Positions 53,304 through 62,272 of a DNA stretch of 64,000 nucleotides are shown here, one piece after another; position 1 is the stretch's first letter; each line of letters starts with the position of its first letter. A program made the translations under genes and the position numbers. The notes below the pieces were generated by a model that saw nothing but the letters and a program-made list of their open reading frames with translations, had not been told where the DNA came from and did not search any database. Source of the DNA: Microbacterium sp. K24. Lineage in GTDB: Bacteria; Actinomycetota; Actinomycetes; Actinomycetales; Microbacteriaceae. Where the stretch lies: assembly GCF_004794465.1 (NCBI RefSeq), contig NZ_SSDJ01000139.1:62001-126000 (forward strand), given 5' to 3'.

Positions 53304-54098
53304 TTCCCGCAGCGACGAGCGCTCGTCCGCGAGCGCCTCCAGAAGCTCGCCGATCTGTTGTGGGTTCTCCACACGCAGGATCGCCGCGCTCTCCCCCGGG
53401 CCGACGCGGACGCCGAGATCGCCGGGCTGCAGCACGCGCATCGCGTCCTCGTCGGTCACGTCGTCGCCGGCGAACAGGATGCCGGTGGCGTCGAAGCGCT
53501 CGCGGAGCGCCGCGATGGCGGCATCCTTCCCCTCGCTGCGGGACGAGAACTCCAGCACGCGGTGCCCTGCGCGGCGGCGCCAGTGCGGGAACCGCTCGGC
53601 GACCAGCGCGTCGACCTCCGCGAAGACGCGCTCCTCGGTCTCCCGGTCGGCGCGCCGCGTGTGCACGCCCATCCCGAACGTCTTCGGCTCGAACTCGGCG
53701 CCCTCGTAGCGCTCGATGATCGGACGTGCCGCGGCCCAGAGCTCTTCCCGCTCGCCGTCCTCGGCGGCCGCATCGGCCGACGCGGCGTCGGCGTCGCCGG
53801 GGAACCAGTACTGGGCGCCGTGGGAACCGGCGAGCGCGATGACCGAGTCGTCGGTGTGCTCGGTGATCTCACGGAGATCGTGCATGCTGCGCCCGGAGAC
53901 GTACGCGACCACCGTGTCGGGGAGCGCGGCGAGGCGGGCGACCTGCGCGGCGACGGTCGGCAGTGCTCGCGCCGCCATGGGGTCGGGGATGAGCGGCGAC
54001 GCCGTGCCGTCGAAGTCGAGGGCGACGACGAGTCGGGGCGTCGCGGCGAGCGCCGACAGATCGGCGTCGGGGGCTCCGGGGGTCCAGGCGCGGGTCAC
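53301..54098 (-). CDS. otsB: Trehalose-6-phosphate phosphatase
   Basis: Removes phosphate from trehalose-6-phosphate made by OtsA, giving the compatible solute trehalose. HAD-type phosphatase: the nucleophile motif is VVALDFDGTASPL, followed by VAYVSGRSMHDLREI, the SHGAQYW segment, and the C-terminal GILFAGDDVTDEDAM acid pair. The GTG at 54098 is chosen because GGAG lies five bases upstream and the length (265) fits the family. In-frame ATGs at 54125 and 54164 would add a low-complexity stretch read from a hexanucleotide repeat. otsA lies immediately upstream and ilvD nine bases downstream. Confidence 0.9.
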   Translation of the reverse strand: MTRAWTPGAPDADLSALAATPRLVVALDFDGTASPLIPDPMAARALPTVAAQVARLAALPDTVVAYVSGRSMHDLREITEHTDDSVIALAGSHGAQYWFPGDADAASADAAAEDGEREELWAAARPIIERYEGAEFEPKTFGMGVHTRRADRETEERVFAEVDALVAERFPHWRRRAGHRVLEFSSRSEGKDAAIAALRERFDATGILFAGDDVTDEDAMRVLQPGDLGVRVGPGESAAILRVENPQQIGELLEALADERSSLRE

Positions 54099-54125
54099 GT
54101 GTTCTCCAGTCGAGGTCGAGGTCAT

Positions 54126-54148
54126 GGCAGTGGCAGTGGCAGTGGCAG
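54126..54148. repeat. Hexanucleotide tandem repeat at the otsA-otsB junction
   Basis: GGCAGT repeated 3.8 times (ACTGCC on the coding strand), between the otsA stop and the preferred otsB start. A change in copy number alters the spacing, or the alanine-threonine count if the longer start is used, but not the frame. Confidence 0.8.
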
Positions 54149-54153
54149 GCGCG

Positions 54154-55584
54154 TCAGCGTGCATTGCGCGCCGCGGCGAGGGCCGACAGGAACGAGTCGG
54201 ACCAGGCGTTCACATCGTGGTCGAGCACGCGGCGGCGGAGCGACCGCATGCGCCGGGACTGCTCGCGCGGCGGCATCTCGACGGCGCGCATGATCGCCTC
54301 CTTGAGGCCTTCGATGTCGTGCGGGTTCACCTGGATCGCACTGCCGAGCTCATCGGCGGCGCCCGCGAACTCGCTCAGCACCAGCACACCCCGGTTGTCG
54401 ATGCGGGTGGCGACGTACTCCTTGGCGACGAGGTTCATCCCGTCGCGCAGCGCGGTCACGAGCATCACGTCGGCCGCGAGGTACAGGGCGACCATCTCCT
54501 CACGAGGGAAGCCCTGATGCAGATAGCGGATGGCCGTGTGGCCCATCGTGTCGGTGTCGCCGTTGATGCGGCTGACCGCGAGCTCGATCTCGTCGCGCAG
54601 GTTCGCGTAGGCGTCGACGCGCTCGCGACTGGGGCTCGCCACCTGCACGAGGGTCACGTCCTCGACCGACAGGTCACCGGATGCGAGAAGCTCTCCGTAG
54701 GCCTTCACACGATGCCCGATCCCCTTGGTGTAATCGAGACGGTCGACGCCGAGGAGAATGCGTTTGGGATTGCCGAGGCTCGCCCGGATCTCGGCCGCCC
54801 GCGCCTGGATGTCGGGTCTCGCGGCGAGCTCGAGGTACGGCACGGTGTCGATCGAGATCGGGAAGGCCTTGACCAGGGCCTTATGGGAGTCGCCCTTCCC
54901 GTCGATCTCGCCGTTGCCCGACGGCACCGTGACCGTCGACGACTTGATGTCGTACTTCAGCCGGCGCCGGATCGCGTTGAGGAAGTTGGTGGCATCCGTC
55001 GCCCGCTGGAAGCCGATGACGTCCGCCCCGAGGAGACCGCGCAGCACCTGCCCGCGCCACGGCAGCTGCATGTACAGCCCGTGCGTCGGAAACGGGATGT
55101 GGTGGAAGTAGCCGATGGTCACGTCGGGGCGCAGGGCCCTGACCATCTGCGGCACGAGCTGCAGCTGGTAGTCGTGCACCCACACCGTGCCGCCCTCCGC
55201 CACGGCGGCAGCGGCGGCATCCGCGAATCGACGGTTCACAGCGACGTAGGCGTCCCACCATTCACGGTGATACTGGGGCGGCGCGATGACATCGTGGTAC
55301 AGCGGCCAGATGGTGTCGTTGGAGAAGCCCTCGTAGTACTCGGCGACCTCCTGCTCGCTCAGCGCGATGGGGATCAGACGGATGCCGTCGGACGTGAAGG
55401 GCTTGTGATCGAGATCGGCCTGGCCCGGCCAGCCCACCCAGGCGCCGTTCACCGCCTTCATCACGGGCTCGAGAGCGGCGACGAGTCCGCCGGGAGACGT
55501 GCGCCACAGTTCCTCGCCGTCGGGTCCAACGACACGGTCGACGGGCAGCCGATTGGCGACCACGACGAATTCTGCGGCGGCCAT
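54154..55584 (-). CDS. otsA: Trehalose-6-phosphate synthase
   Basis: Glycosyltransferase family 20 enzyme that joins UDP- or GDP-glucose to glucose-6-phosphate. The 476-residue protein has VVVANRLPV (7-15), the glycine-rich SPGGLVAALEPV, VWVHDYQLQLVPQMVR with the catalytic aspartate, FHHIPFPTHGLYMQLPWR, LGVDRLDYTKGIGHRV and the donor-binding ALRDGMNLVAKEYVA. All key residues are present. TGAGGAG lies five bases before the ATG. It leads a unit with otsB; the operon position before ilvD is unusual. Confidence 0.96.
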   Translation of the reverse strand: MAAAEFVVVANRLPVDRVVGPDGEELWRTSPGGLVAALEPVMKAVNGAWVGWPGQADLDHKPFTSDGIRLIPIALSEQEVAEYYEGFSNDTIWPLYHDVIAPPQYHREWWDAYVAVNRRFADAAAAAVAEGGTVWVHDYQLQLVPQMVRALRPDVTIGYFHHIPFPTHGLYMQLPWRGQVLRGLLGADVIGFQRATDATNFLNAIRRRLKYDIKSSTVTVPSGNGEIDGKGDSHKALVKAFPISIDTVPYLELAARPDIQARAAEIRASLGNPKRILLGVDRLDYTKGIGHRVKAYGELLASGDLSVEDVTLVQVASPSRERVDAYANLRDEIELAVSRINGDTDTMGHTAIRYLHQGFPREEMVALYLAADVMLVTALRDGMNLVAKEYVATRIDNRGVLVLSEFAGAADELGSAIQVNPHDIEGLKEAIMRAVEMPPREQSRRMRSLRRRVLDHDVNAWSDSFLSALAAARNAR

Positions 55585-55655
55585 GATGACTCCTCACGCC
55601 AGGGGTTGGATACTCCCCAGGCTACCGAGGTTGCCGCGCGCCGTTCGCCAGAGCG

Positions 55656-56921
55656 TCAGGCGACGGCGCGCGCAGCGCGCGGCGCGGTGCGGCTGAGGAA
55701 CCAGTTCGCGAGTCCGGCGGCGAAGACGACGGTGGTCGCGATGATCGGGACGAGGAGCGCCGGGGCGGTGCCCATGCTCTCGGCGATCTCCCCGGTCGTC
55801 GCGGCTCCCAGCGACTGCCCCACCACCACACCCGAGCCGAGCATCGTCATCACGGTCGCCGAGCGTCCGAGCGGACTGCGGGCGGCGCCGAAGCTGTACT
55901 GGGTGACGAGCGTCGGCCCGATGCCGATTCCCATGATTCCGAGCGCGATCATCATCGTCAGCGGTGTGTCCACGAACAGGAGCAGCAGGCTCCCGACGAG
56001 CAGGATGCCGGAGAACGCCAGCCACCGGGCGCGCAGCGTGAATGCCGGAGGCAGCCACGCGACGCCCAGTGCGAGGATCGCCGAGCCGACGCCCATCACG
56101 CCGTAGAGGAGCCCGGCCTGCTCGGGCGCGCCCCGGTCCGCCATGAACGACGTGAGCGCCGTGAGCATCCCTCCGAAGAAGATCCCGACGCCGAGGATGC
56201 CCATCACGACGATGAGCAGCTGCGGCCGGAACAGCTCGGACACGGCGGATGGCGCCTTGCCGTCGGCCCCGCGCTCCTGCGACACGTGACGCCCGCTCGG
56301 ATGCAGTGCGAAGGCGCCCACGAACAGCACGGTGAGGGCCGCGGCTCCCGCGAGGGGTGCCCACGGCGCGATCGCCGATGCGAGGACGCCCACCAGGAAC
56401 GGACCGAACACGAACACCGTCTCATCGGCGGCCGATTCGTAGGCCATTGTGCCCGAGAGAGTGCGAGCGCGGCGTTCATGCGGCATCCGCTCGCGGATGA
56501 TCGTGACCAGACGCGACCGCGACAGCGGTGCGACCTGCGGTGCGGTCGCTCCGATCCCGGCCGCGGCGAGCAGCACGAAGCCGTCGGCCGCCGAACCGTA
56601 TACGACGAGTGTGAACACGACGAGCATCGTCCCGTTGGCGAGAGCGATCACGAGCAGCACGCCGCGCTGACCGAACCGGTCGGCGGCCGCCCCCAGGAGC
56701 GGACCGAAGCAGGCTGTCCCGAGACCGACGGCTGCCGAGGTGAGTCCGCCGAGGGAGAGCGAGCCGCGGGCCGATACGACCACGGTGAGCACGCCGACCA
56801 CCATCATCGCGAACGGCAGTCGCGCGACGAACGCGATGAGGAAGTAGGGAAGGCCGGCCAGGCGGAACAGGCTCGGTGCAGCCGACGGGTGCGGCTGGGT
56901 CTGGGGTGTGGCGTGTGTCAT
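55656..56921 (-). CDS. Major facilitator superfamily transporter
   Basis: A 421-residue membrane protein with 12 predicted helices after a 20-residue polar tail. The first helix carries LPYFLIAFVARLPFAMMVVG, motif A is GAAADRFGQRGVLLVIA, and the segment SRSRLVTIIRERMPHERRART is the usual basic cytoplasmic loop between helices 4 and 5. A polar loop near 210-225 divides the halves. It is divergent from the aminotransferase gene with a 216-base gap in which I see only a weak TAGTCT box for the plus direction. Substrate unknown. Confidence 0.86.
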   Translation of the reverse strand: MTHATPQTQPHPSAAPSLFRLAGLPYFLIAFVARLPFAMMVVGVLTVVVSARGSLSLGGLTSAAVGLGTACFGPLLGAAADRFGQRGVLLVIALANGTMLVVFTLVVYGSAADGFVLLAAAGIGATAPQVAPLSRSRLVTIIRERMPHERRARTLSGTMAYESAADETVFVFGPFLVGVLASAIAPWAPLAGAAALTVLFVGAFALHPSGRHVSQERGADGKAPSAVSELFRPQLLIVVMGILGVGIFFGGMLTALTSFMADRGAPEQAGLLYGVMGVGSAILALGVAWLPPAFTLRARWLAFSGILLVGSLLLLFVDTPLTMMIALGIMGIGIGPTLVTQYSFGAARSPLGRSATVMTMLGSGVVVGQSLGAATTGEIAESMGTAPALLVPIIATTVVFAAGLANWFLSRTAPRAARAVA

Positions 56922-57137
56922 GGCTCTCGCACGTCGATGACGCGATGTCGGGTGCCGCCGCTGTCCGCGGGAATGCCCGCGGCCCGGTAGTTACACGGTT
57001 GTGCGGCCGCGGACTGAGCCGCGACTCCCCCATGGTATCGGGTCGCACGGGACGGCGGCAGGGAGAGTGCGGCATGCACCGCGGCACTAGTCTGGTCGAC
57101 ACTCCCCGTCCTCGCGCTCTCGCCCCAGGAGGAACAG

Positions 57138-58343
57138 TTGACCTCTGCCCCGCAGACCTCCACGCCCCGACGTGCCCTCCCTGACCGATCACTGCGCGCA
57201 GGCTCGGCGAAGACCTCCCCGGTCCGCGACCTGCTCGCGCTGACCGAGCGCCCCGAGGTCATCTCGTTCGCCGGCGGCCTGCCCGCGCCCGAGCTGTTCG
57301 ACCTCGACGGCATCCGCGCCTCCTTCGATGCGGTCCTCGAGTCGCCCGTTGTCCTGCAGTACTCGACGTCCGAGGGGAGCGCCGCTCTGCGCGAGGAGGT
57401 CGCACGACGCTACACGGCCGACGGCCTCGAGACGGCGGCATCCGACCTGATCATCACCACCGGGTCGCAGCAGGCACTCGGGCTGCTGGCCACCTCGCTG
57501 ATCGATCCCGGCGACACGATCCTGGTGGAGGAGCCCTGCTACCTCGCAGCGCTGCAGACCTTCGCGCTGGCCGGCGCCCGGGTCGTGGGAATCCCCTACG
57601 ACGACGACGGTCTCGACCTCGACGCGCTGGACAAGGCCGCGGAGGAGCACGCCCCGAAGTTCTTCTACACGGTCCCGACCTTCCAGAACCCCACGGGCCG
57701 CACGCACGACCTCGAGGCGCGGCGGCACATCGCCGAGATCGCGCAGCGGCGCGGGTTCCGGATCATCGAGGACGAGCCGTATCGTCAGCTGCGCTACTCC
57801 GGCGACCCGCTCCCCTCCCTCGCCGCGTTCGCCCCGGATCATGTCCTGAGCCTCGGCAGCTTCTCGAAGGTGATCGCTCCCGGCCTCCGCATCGGGTGGA
57901 TCCGCACCACCCACGATGTCCGGCCCACGGTGACGATCGCCAAACAGGCCGCAGACCTGCACACCTCCACGATCGACCAGGCCGCGGCCGCGCACTACCT
58001 CGTCTCGGGGCGAGGAGAGCCGGCGCTCGACCGCATCCGCTCGGCGTATGCGGAGCGGCGCGACGCCATGCTGGACGCGCTGCCGAGCGTGCTCCCCGCC
58101 GGAAGCACGTGGAACCGTCCCGACGGCGGCATGTTCGTATGGGTGCGCCTGCCGGAAGGCATGGACGCAGCCGCATCCCTCGGCGGTGCCCTCGCCCAGG
58201 ACGTCGCCTACGTGCCCGGTGCCTCATTCTTCTCCGGAACAGCGGACGAGCGGACGCTGCGGCTCTCGTTCACCACCTATGCCCCTGCCAGCATCCGGGA
58301 GGGGTTGTCAAGGCTCGGGACGGCCTGGGGCGCAGGCGGGTAG
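57138..58343 (+). CDS. PLP-dependent aminotransferase (class I/II, 2-aminoadipate/LysN-like)
   Basis: A 401-residue fold type I aminotransferase without the GntR domain of MocR proteins. It shows ISFAGGLPAPELFDL (42-56), LQYSTSEGSAALREEVARRY, TTGSQQALGLLATSLIDPGD, YTVPTFQNPTGRTHD with the cofactor asparagine, and the PLP lysine in LGSFSKVIAPGLRIGWIRT (about 248). The TTG start is certain in position because AGGAGG lies five bases upstream. Relatives transaminate 2-aminoadipate, aromatic or branched-chain amino acids; the substrate is not determined by sequence. A small membrane-protein gene follows after nine bases. Confidence 0.9.
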   Translation: MTSAPQTSTPRRALPDRSLRAGSAKTSPVRDLLALTERPEVISFAGGLPAPELFDLDGIRASFDAVLESPVVLQYSTSEGSAALREEVARRYTADGLETAASDLIITTGSQQALGLLATSLIDPGDTILVEEPCYLAALQTFALAGARVVGIPYDDDGLDLDALDKAAEEHAPKFFYTVPTFQNPTGRTHDLEARRHIAEIAQRRGFRIIEDEPYRQLRYSGDPLPSLAAFAPDHVLSLGSFSKVIAPGLRIGWIRTTHDVRPTVTIAKQAADLHTSTIDQAAAAHYLVSGRGEPALDRIRSAYAERRDAMLDALPSVLPAGSTWNRPDGGMFVWVRLPEGMDAAASLGGALAQDVAYVPGASFFSGTADERTLRLSFTTYAPASIREGLSRLGTAWGAGG

Positions 58344-58352
58344 CGTAGGGGC

Positions 58353-58652
58353 ATGCGCTACCTCTTCAGCACCGGACTCGTCGCCGCGATCTCCGCGGGA
58401 ATCTCGCTGTTGCGCGGCACCCGGCAGGAACCCATCACGTGGCGTTCTGCGCTTTCGTGGGTGAGCTGGGGCATCACGATGGCCCTGGCCGTCGGCGCGA
58501 CCGTCGACATGCGCCGCGCCCGTCGCGGCGCACGCGTGGATGCCGACTCGCCGCAGTCGATCAAGAAGTCCAAGAAGGCGCAGCGCCTGCAGTTCCGCTC
58601 GCAGAAGGCTCTCGCCGACGCGCAGGACCACGCCGGCGACCGGCGTCGCTGA
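58353..58652 (+). CDS. Small membrane-anchored protein, unknown
   Basis: A 99-residue protein with two hydrophobic segments (about 5-22 and 30-50) and a basic, probably cytosolic tail of 45 residues (KKSKKAQRLQFRSQKALADA). The same layout occurs in small hypothetical proteins of Microbacteriaceae. It starts nine bases after the aminotransferase stop and so is probably on the same mRNA. Function unknown. It ends 21 bases from the stop of the convergent thiolase gene. Confidence 0.7.
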   Translation: MRYLFSTGLVAAISAGISLLRGTRQEPITWRSALSWVSWGITMALAVGATVDMRRARRGARVDADSPQSIKKSKKAQRLQFRSQKALADAQDHAGDRRR

Positions 58653-58673
58653 CTCTGCCCCGCGAGCCCGACC

Positions 58674-59873
58674 TCATCGTGTGAGGATGAGCGCCTCGCC
58701 CTGACCGCCGCCGCCGCAGAGGCCGACCGCGGCCGTGCCCCCGCCACGACGTGCGAGTTCATGGGCGACATGCACCACGAGCCTGTTGCCGGATGCGCCG
58801 ATCGGGTGGCCGATGGCGATCCCGCCGCCGTGGATGTTCACGATCCCGCTGTCGAGGCCGAGTTCCCCCTGCGACCGGGCCACGACCGCGCCGAAGGCCT
58901 CGTTGATCTCGACGAGATCGAGATCGGCGGGAGTGATGCCGTGCTTCGCGCACGCCTTCTCGATCGCACGCGCCGGCTGCGCCTGCAGGGAGTTGTCGGG
59001 ACCGGCCGTCTGGCCGCTGGCGCCGACGGTCACGAGCACCGGCCACCCCTTCTCCTCGGCGATCGCGCGGGACGTCACGATCACCGCGGACGCGCCGTCG
59101 GAGATCTGCGACGAGTTCCCCGCCGTGATGGAGCCGCCCTCGGCGAAGGCCGCACGCAGCCCTCCGAGCGTCTCGACCGTGGTGTCCGGGCGGATGCCTT
59201 CGTCCTTGGTCACGAGCACGGGCTCACCCCGTCGCTGGGGCACCGACACGGTCACGATCTCGGCATCGAACACCCCGGCCTCCTGCGCGGACGCCGCGCG
59301 CTGGTGCGACAGCGCGGCGACGGCATCCTGGGCTTCACGCGTCAGCTCGTAGCGCGCGTTGTGCCGCTCGGTCGATGCGCCCATGCTCTCGCGGTCGTAC
59401 GCGTCGGTGAGCCCGTCGTAGGCCATGTGGTCGAGCACCTCGACGCTGCCGTACGCCCAGCCGTCGCGGGACCCCATCAGCAGGTGCGGCGCCCGGGTCA
59501 TCGACTCCATGCCCGCGGCGACCACGACCCCGGCGTCTCCGGTGCGGATCATGCGCGCGGCGTCGATGACGGCGGTCAGGCCGGAGAGGCAGACCTTGTT
59601 CACCGAGTGCGCGGGCACGTCCCAGCCGATGCCGGCGCCGATGGCGGCCTGGCGGGCGGCGTTCTGTCCCGAACCGGCGGCGAGGACCTGGCCGACGATG
59701 ACCGCGTCGACATCCGCAGGATCGACGGCGCCCTGTTCCAGCGCTCCGCGGATCGCGAGCGAGCCGAGCTGCGGAGCCGTGAATGCGGCGAGCTGGCCCT
59801 TCAGGCGTCCCTGCGGGGTGCGGGCGGCGGCGACGATGACGATGTCGTCCGCGCTCGTGCTCTTCTCAACCAT
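58674..59873 (-). CDS. Acetyl-CoA C-acetyltransferase (thiolase)
   Basis: A 399-residue thiolase that cleaves or makes acetoacetyl-CoA. The nucleophile cysteine lies in [16 protein letters not shown] (about 89-104), the substrate loop in [17 protein letters not shown], the catalytic histidine in [16 protein letters not shown], and the second cysteine in [15 protein letters not shown] near the end. The ATG at 59873 is preferred over an upstream frame, and it overlaps the end of the CoA-transferase B gene by eight bases. With the two CoA-transferase genes it forms a ketone-body utilisation unit: acetoacetate is activated to acetoacetyl-CoA and then split into two acetyl-CoA. Confidence 0.94.
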   Translation of the reverse strand: MVEKSTSADDIVIVAAARTPQGRLKGQLAAFTAPQLGSLAIRGALEQGAVDPADVDAVIVGQVLAAGSGQNAARQAAIGAGIGWDVPAHSVNKVCLSGLTAVIDAARMIRTGDAGVVVAAGMESMTRAPHLLMGSRDGWAYGSVEVLDHMAYDGLTDAYDRESMGASTERHNARYELTREAQDAVAALSHQRAASAQEAGVFDAEIVTVSVPQRRGEPVLVTKDEGIRPDTTVETLGGLRAAFAEGGSITAGNSSQISDGASAVIVTSRAIAEEKGWPVLVTVGASGQTAGPDNSLQAQPARAIEKACAKHGITPADLDLVEINEAFGAVVARSQGELGLDSGIVNIHGGGIAIGHPIGASGNRLVVHVAHELARRGGGTAAVGLCGGGGQGEALILTR

Positions 59874-60546
59874 TTTCCGTGGTCCTTTCGTCGGTGAGAG
59901 CGCCCGAGAGGACGCCCGAGATGGCAAGGGGCGGTTCGGTGGCCGCGACCACCTCGTCGACCGTGACCCCGGGGGCGAGTTCCACGAGCACCAGTCCGTC
60001 GTCGGTCACATCGATGACGGCGAGGTCGGTGATGATGCGGTCGACCACCCCGCGCCCGGTGAGCGGGAGCGAGCAGTCGTTCACGATCTTCGCGGATCCG
60101 TCGCGGGCGACGTGCTCCATCAGCACGATGACCCGGCCGGCGCCGTGCACCAGATCCATCGCGCCGCCCGGCCCTTTGACCATCTTGCCGGGGATCATCC
60201 AGTTGGCGAGGTCGCCGGATGCCGAGACCTGCATCGCGCCGAGGATCGCGGCATCGATCTTGCCGCCGCGGATCATGCCGAAGCTCGCCGCAGAATCGAA
60301 GAACGCGGATCCCGGAAGGACCGTCACGGTCTCTTTGCCGGCATTGATGAGATCGGGGTCGACCGCATCCTCCTGCGGGTACGGCCCGACGCCGAGGATG
60401 CCGTTCTCCGACTGCAGCACCACGGTGACGTCGGCCGGCACGTGGTTCGGAACGAGGGTGGGCAGGCCGATGCCGAGGTTGACGTAGGCGCCGTCCTGCA
60501 GCTCGGCGGCAGCACGGGCGGCCATCTGGTCTCGGGTGAGCGGCAT
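59866..60546 (-). CDS. scoB: 3-oxoacid CoA-transferase subunit B
   Basis: Catalytic subunit that transfers CoA from succinyl-CoA to acetoacetate. The 226-residue protein has [19 protein letters not shown] (19-37) and the active-site glutamate in [16 protein letters not shown] (SENG, about 46-49), then [13 protein letters not shown] and [14 protein letters not shown]. The ATG lies one base after the stop of subunit A. The pattern matches ScoB of 3-oxoacid type rather than the shorter 3-oxoadipate PcaJ, though PcaJ cannot be fully ruled out from sequence alone. Confidence 0.92.
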   Translation of the reverse strand: MPLTRDQMAARAAAELQDGAYVNLGIGLPTLVPNHVPADVTVVLQSENGILGVGPYPQEDAVDPDLINAGKETVTVLPGSAFFDSAASFGMIRGGKIDAAILGAMQVSASGDLANWMIPGKMVKGPGGAMDLVHGAGRVIVLMEHVARDGSAKIVNDCSLPLTGRGVVDRIITDLAVIDVTDDGLVLVELAPGVTVDEVVAATEPPLAISGVLSGALTDERTTENG

Positions 60547-60547
60547 G

Positions 60548-61333
60548 TCAGGCTCCTTCCGCGGCGACGGGCGCAGACACCGTGCGTCGCTCGATGCGCT
60601 TGGGGATGTCGGTGCCGACCTCGATGATCCGGTGGACGAAGACGCCGGGCAGATGGATGCTGTCGGGGTCGAGCTCGCCCGGTTCCACGAGGCGCTCGAC
60701 CTGGGCGATGCAGACGCGGCCGGCCATCGCGGCCAGCGGGTTGAAGTTGCGCGCCGCCTTGTTGAACACGAGGTTGCCGTGCCGGTCGCCTGCTGCGGCG
60801 TGCACGAGCGCGAAATCGGTCGTGATGGCCTCTTCGAGGACAAATTCCTTCGGCTCGCCGTTCACGTCGAACGTGCGCACGTCCTTGACGGGAGAGGCGA
60901 CCGCGATCGACCCGTCGGCGTTGTACCGCCGCGGCAGTCCTCCCTCGGCGACCTGGGTGCCGACGCCCGTCTGGGTGAAGAAGGCGGCGATGCCGGAGCC
61001 GCCGGCACGGAGCTTCTCCGCGAGCGTCCCCTGCGGGGTGAGCTCGAGCTCGAGCTCACCGGAGAGGAACTGCCGCTCGAACTCCTTGTTCTCGCCGACG
61101 TACGACGAGGTCATCTTGCGGATGCGCTGGGCGGCGAGGAGTACGCCGAGGCCCCAGTCGTCGACGCCGCAGTTGTTGCTCACGACGCTGAGATCCTTCG
61201 TCCCCTGCGCGAGCAACGCCTCGATGAGGGCGATCGGATTGCCGGAGAGCCCGAATCCTCCGACCGCGAGCGATGAACCGTCGGTGATGTCGGCGACGGC
61301 CGAAGCCGCCGATTCCCACTGCTTGTCGATCAC
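60548..61333 (-). CDS. scoA: 3-oxoacid CoA-transferase subunit A
   Basis: Partner subunit of the CoA-transferase. It has 261 residues, with [20 protein letters not shown] (20-39), [34 protein letters not shown] and [21 protein letters not shown]. The GTG start is supported by AAGGAG five bases upstream. It is the first gene of scoA-scoB-thiolase and is divergent from an IclR regulator, which probably controls the unit in response to a metabolite such as acetoacetate. Confidence 0.92.
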   Translation of the reverse strand: MIDKQWESAASAVADITDGSSLAVGGFGLSGNPIALIEALLAQGTKDLSVVSNNCGVDDWGLGVLLAAQRIRKMTSSYVGENKEFERQFLSGELELELTPQGTLAEKLRAGGSGIAAFFTQTGVGTQVAEGGLPRRYNADGSIAVASPVKDVRTFDVNGEPKEFVLEEAITTDFALVHAAAGDRHGNLVFNKAARNFNPLAAMAGRVCIAQVERLVEPGELDPDSIHLPGVFVHRIIEVGTDIPKRIERRTVSAPVAAEGA

Positions 61334-61378
61334 GCCTACTCCTTCGAATCCGTGCCTTGCCCCCAGCATCCGCCTTCT

Positions 61379-61395
61379 GTACCGGCGAGCGGAAC
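61379..61395. promoter_or_regulatory. Candidate IclR binding site
   Basis: GTACCG, five bases, CGGAAC: an imperfect palindrome (5 of 6 pairs) of the GTTCCG-N5-CGGAAC form common for IclR regulators. It lies between the divergent scoA and iclR-type genes, 46 bases from the scoA start. Confidence 0.4.
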
Positions 61396-61426
61396 CCTCT
61401 TCTTGCGATGTGGGCGATCGTGCGCG

Positions 61427-61432
61427 TAGCGT
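61427..61432 (+). promoter_or_regulatory. -10 box of the IclR-type gene (leaderless start)
   Basis: TAGCGT ends 7 bases before the ATG at 61440. Confidence 0.5.
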
Positions 61433-61439
61433 CCACATT

Positions 61440-62228
61440 ATGGAATCAGCCTCGCGCAGCGTGCCGGGCGCCCAGGCCATCGCCCGAGCCGCCCGACTCC
61501 TCCGCCTCGTCACGGCATCCGGCGCCGACGGTGCGGCGCTGCAGGACCTCGCTCGTGCGGCCGACCTCTCGCGCTCCACGACGCACCGCCTGCTCAGCGC
61601 GCTGAAGGCCGAGGGCCTGGTCGACCGCGACGCCGAGAGCACGCGATGGATGCCAGGACCCGAGCTCTTCCTGATGGGCTCCGCGGCGGCAGCCCGCTAC
61701 GACGTCACGTCTCTCGCCCGCGACATCGTGCGCTCGCTCGCCGTCAAGACCGAGGAGAGCGCCTTCTTCTCGGTGCGCCGAGCGGACGAGACCGTCTGTC
61801 TCCTGCGCGAGGAGGGCTCGTTCCCGATCCGTTCGTTCGTCCTCAGCGAGGGCGTGCGCTTCCCGCTCGGCGTCGCCAGCGCCGGCCTCGCCATCCTCGC
61901 ATTCCTGCCTGACCACGATGTGGATGCCTATCTGGAGCGTCATCCCGAGCTCGAGAGCAGCTGGGGCCGCGCTCATGGCGATTCCCCGCTGCGCACCCGT
62001 CTCGCCGAGACGAAGGAACGCGGCTACGCCGTGAACCCCGGCCTGATCGTCGAGGGCAGCTGGGGCATGGGCGCGGCGGTGTTCGATCGATCCGGCCGAC
62101 CGGAGTGGGCTCTGAGCCTGACCGGCGTGGAGTTCCGCTTCGGCCACGATCGGATCGCCGACCTCGGGCGCACGCTTCTGGCGCATGCGCATCAGCTGTC
62201 CGCTCGGATCGCGAGCGCTCGGCGATAG
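61440..62228 (+). CDS. IclR-family transcriptional regulator
   Basis: A 262-residue regulator. Residues 10-70 form the winged helix (IARAARLLRLVTASGADGAA, LARAADLSRSTTHRLLSALK), and the C-terminal part is the IclR effector domain (SVRRADETVCLLREEG, SEGVRFPLGVASAGLAILAF, KERGYAVNPGLIVEGSWGMG). It is divergent from the scoA-scoB-thiolase unit, which it most likely controls. A TAGCGT box gives it a leaderless start. The gap to the MarR gene downstream is only 38 bases, filled by the MarR operator. Confidence 0.92.
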   Translation: MESASRSVPGAQAIARAARLLRLVTASGADGAALQDLARAADLSRSTTHRLLSALKAEGLVDRDAESTRWMPGPELFLMGSAAAARYDVTSLARDIVRSLAVKTEESAFFSVRRADETVCLLREEGSFPIRSFVLSEGVRFPLGVASAGLAILAFLPDHDVDAYLERHPELESSWGRAHGDSPLRTRLAETKERGYAVNPGLIVEGSWGMGAAVFDRSGRPEWALSLTGVEFRFGHDRIADLGRTLLAHAHQLSARIASARR

Positions 62229-62236
62229 CCTCCCGC

Positions 62237-62272
62237 ATTCATACCAACAGGTATATACTTGTTGGTATGAAT
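62237..62272. promoter_or_regulatory. MarR autoregulation operator and -10 box
   Basis: Perfect 13-bp inverted repeat ATTCATACCAACA (62237-62249) and TGTTGGTATGAAT (62260-62272) around a 10-base centre. The centre holds the -10 box TATACT (62254-62259), 7 bases before the ATG at 62267; the right arm covers the start codon. Binding would block both transcription and initiation. Confidence 0.8.

Noticed and set aside
53716..56106. A 796-codon plus-strand frame opposite otsB, otsA and a transporter
   Set aside because: Spans three supported genes in antisense; no domain.
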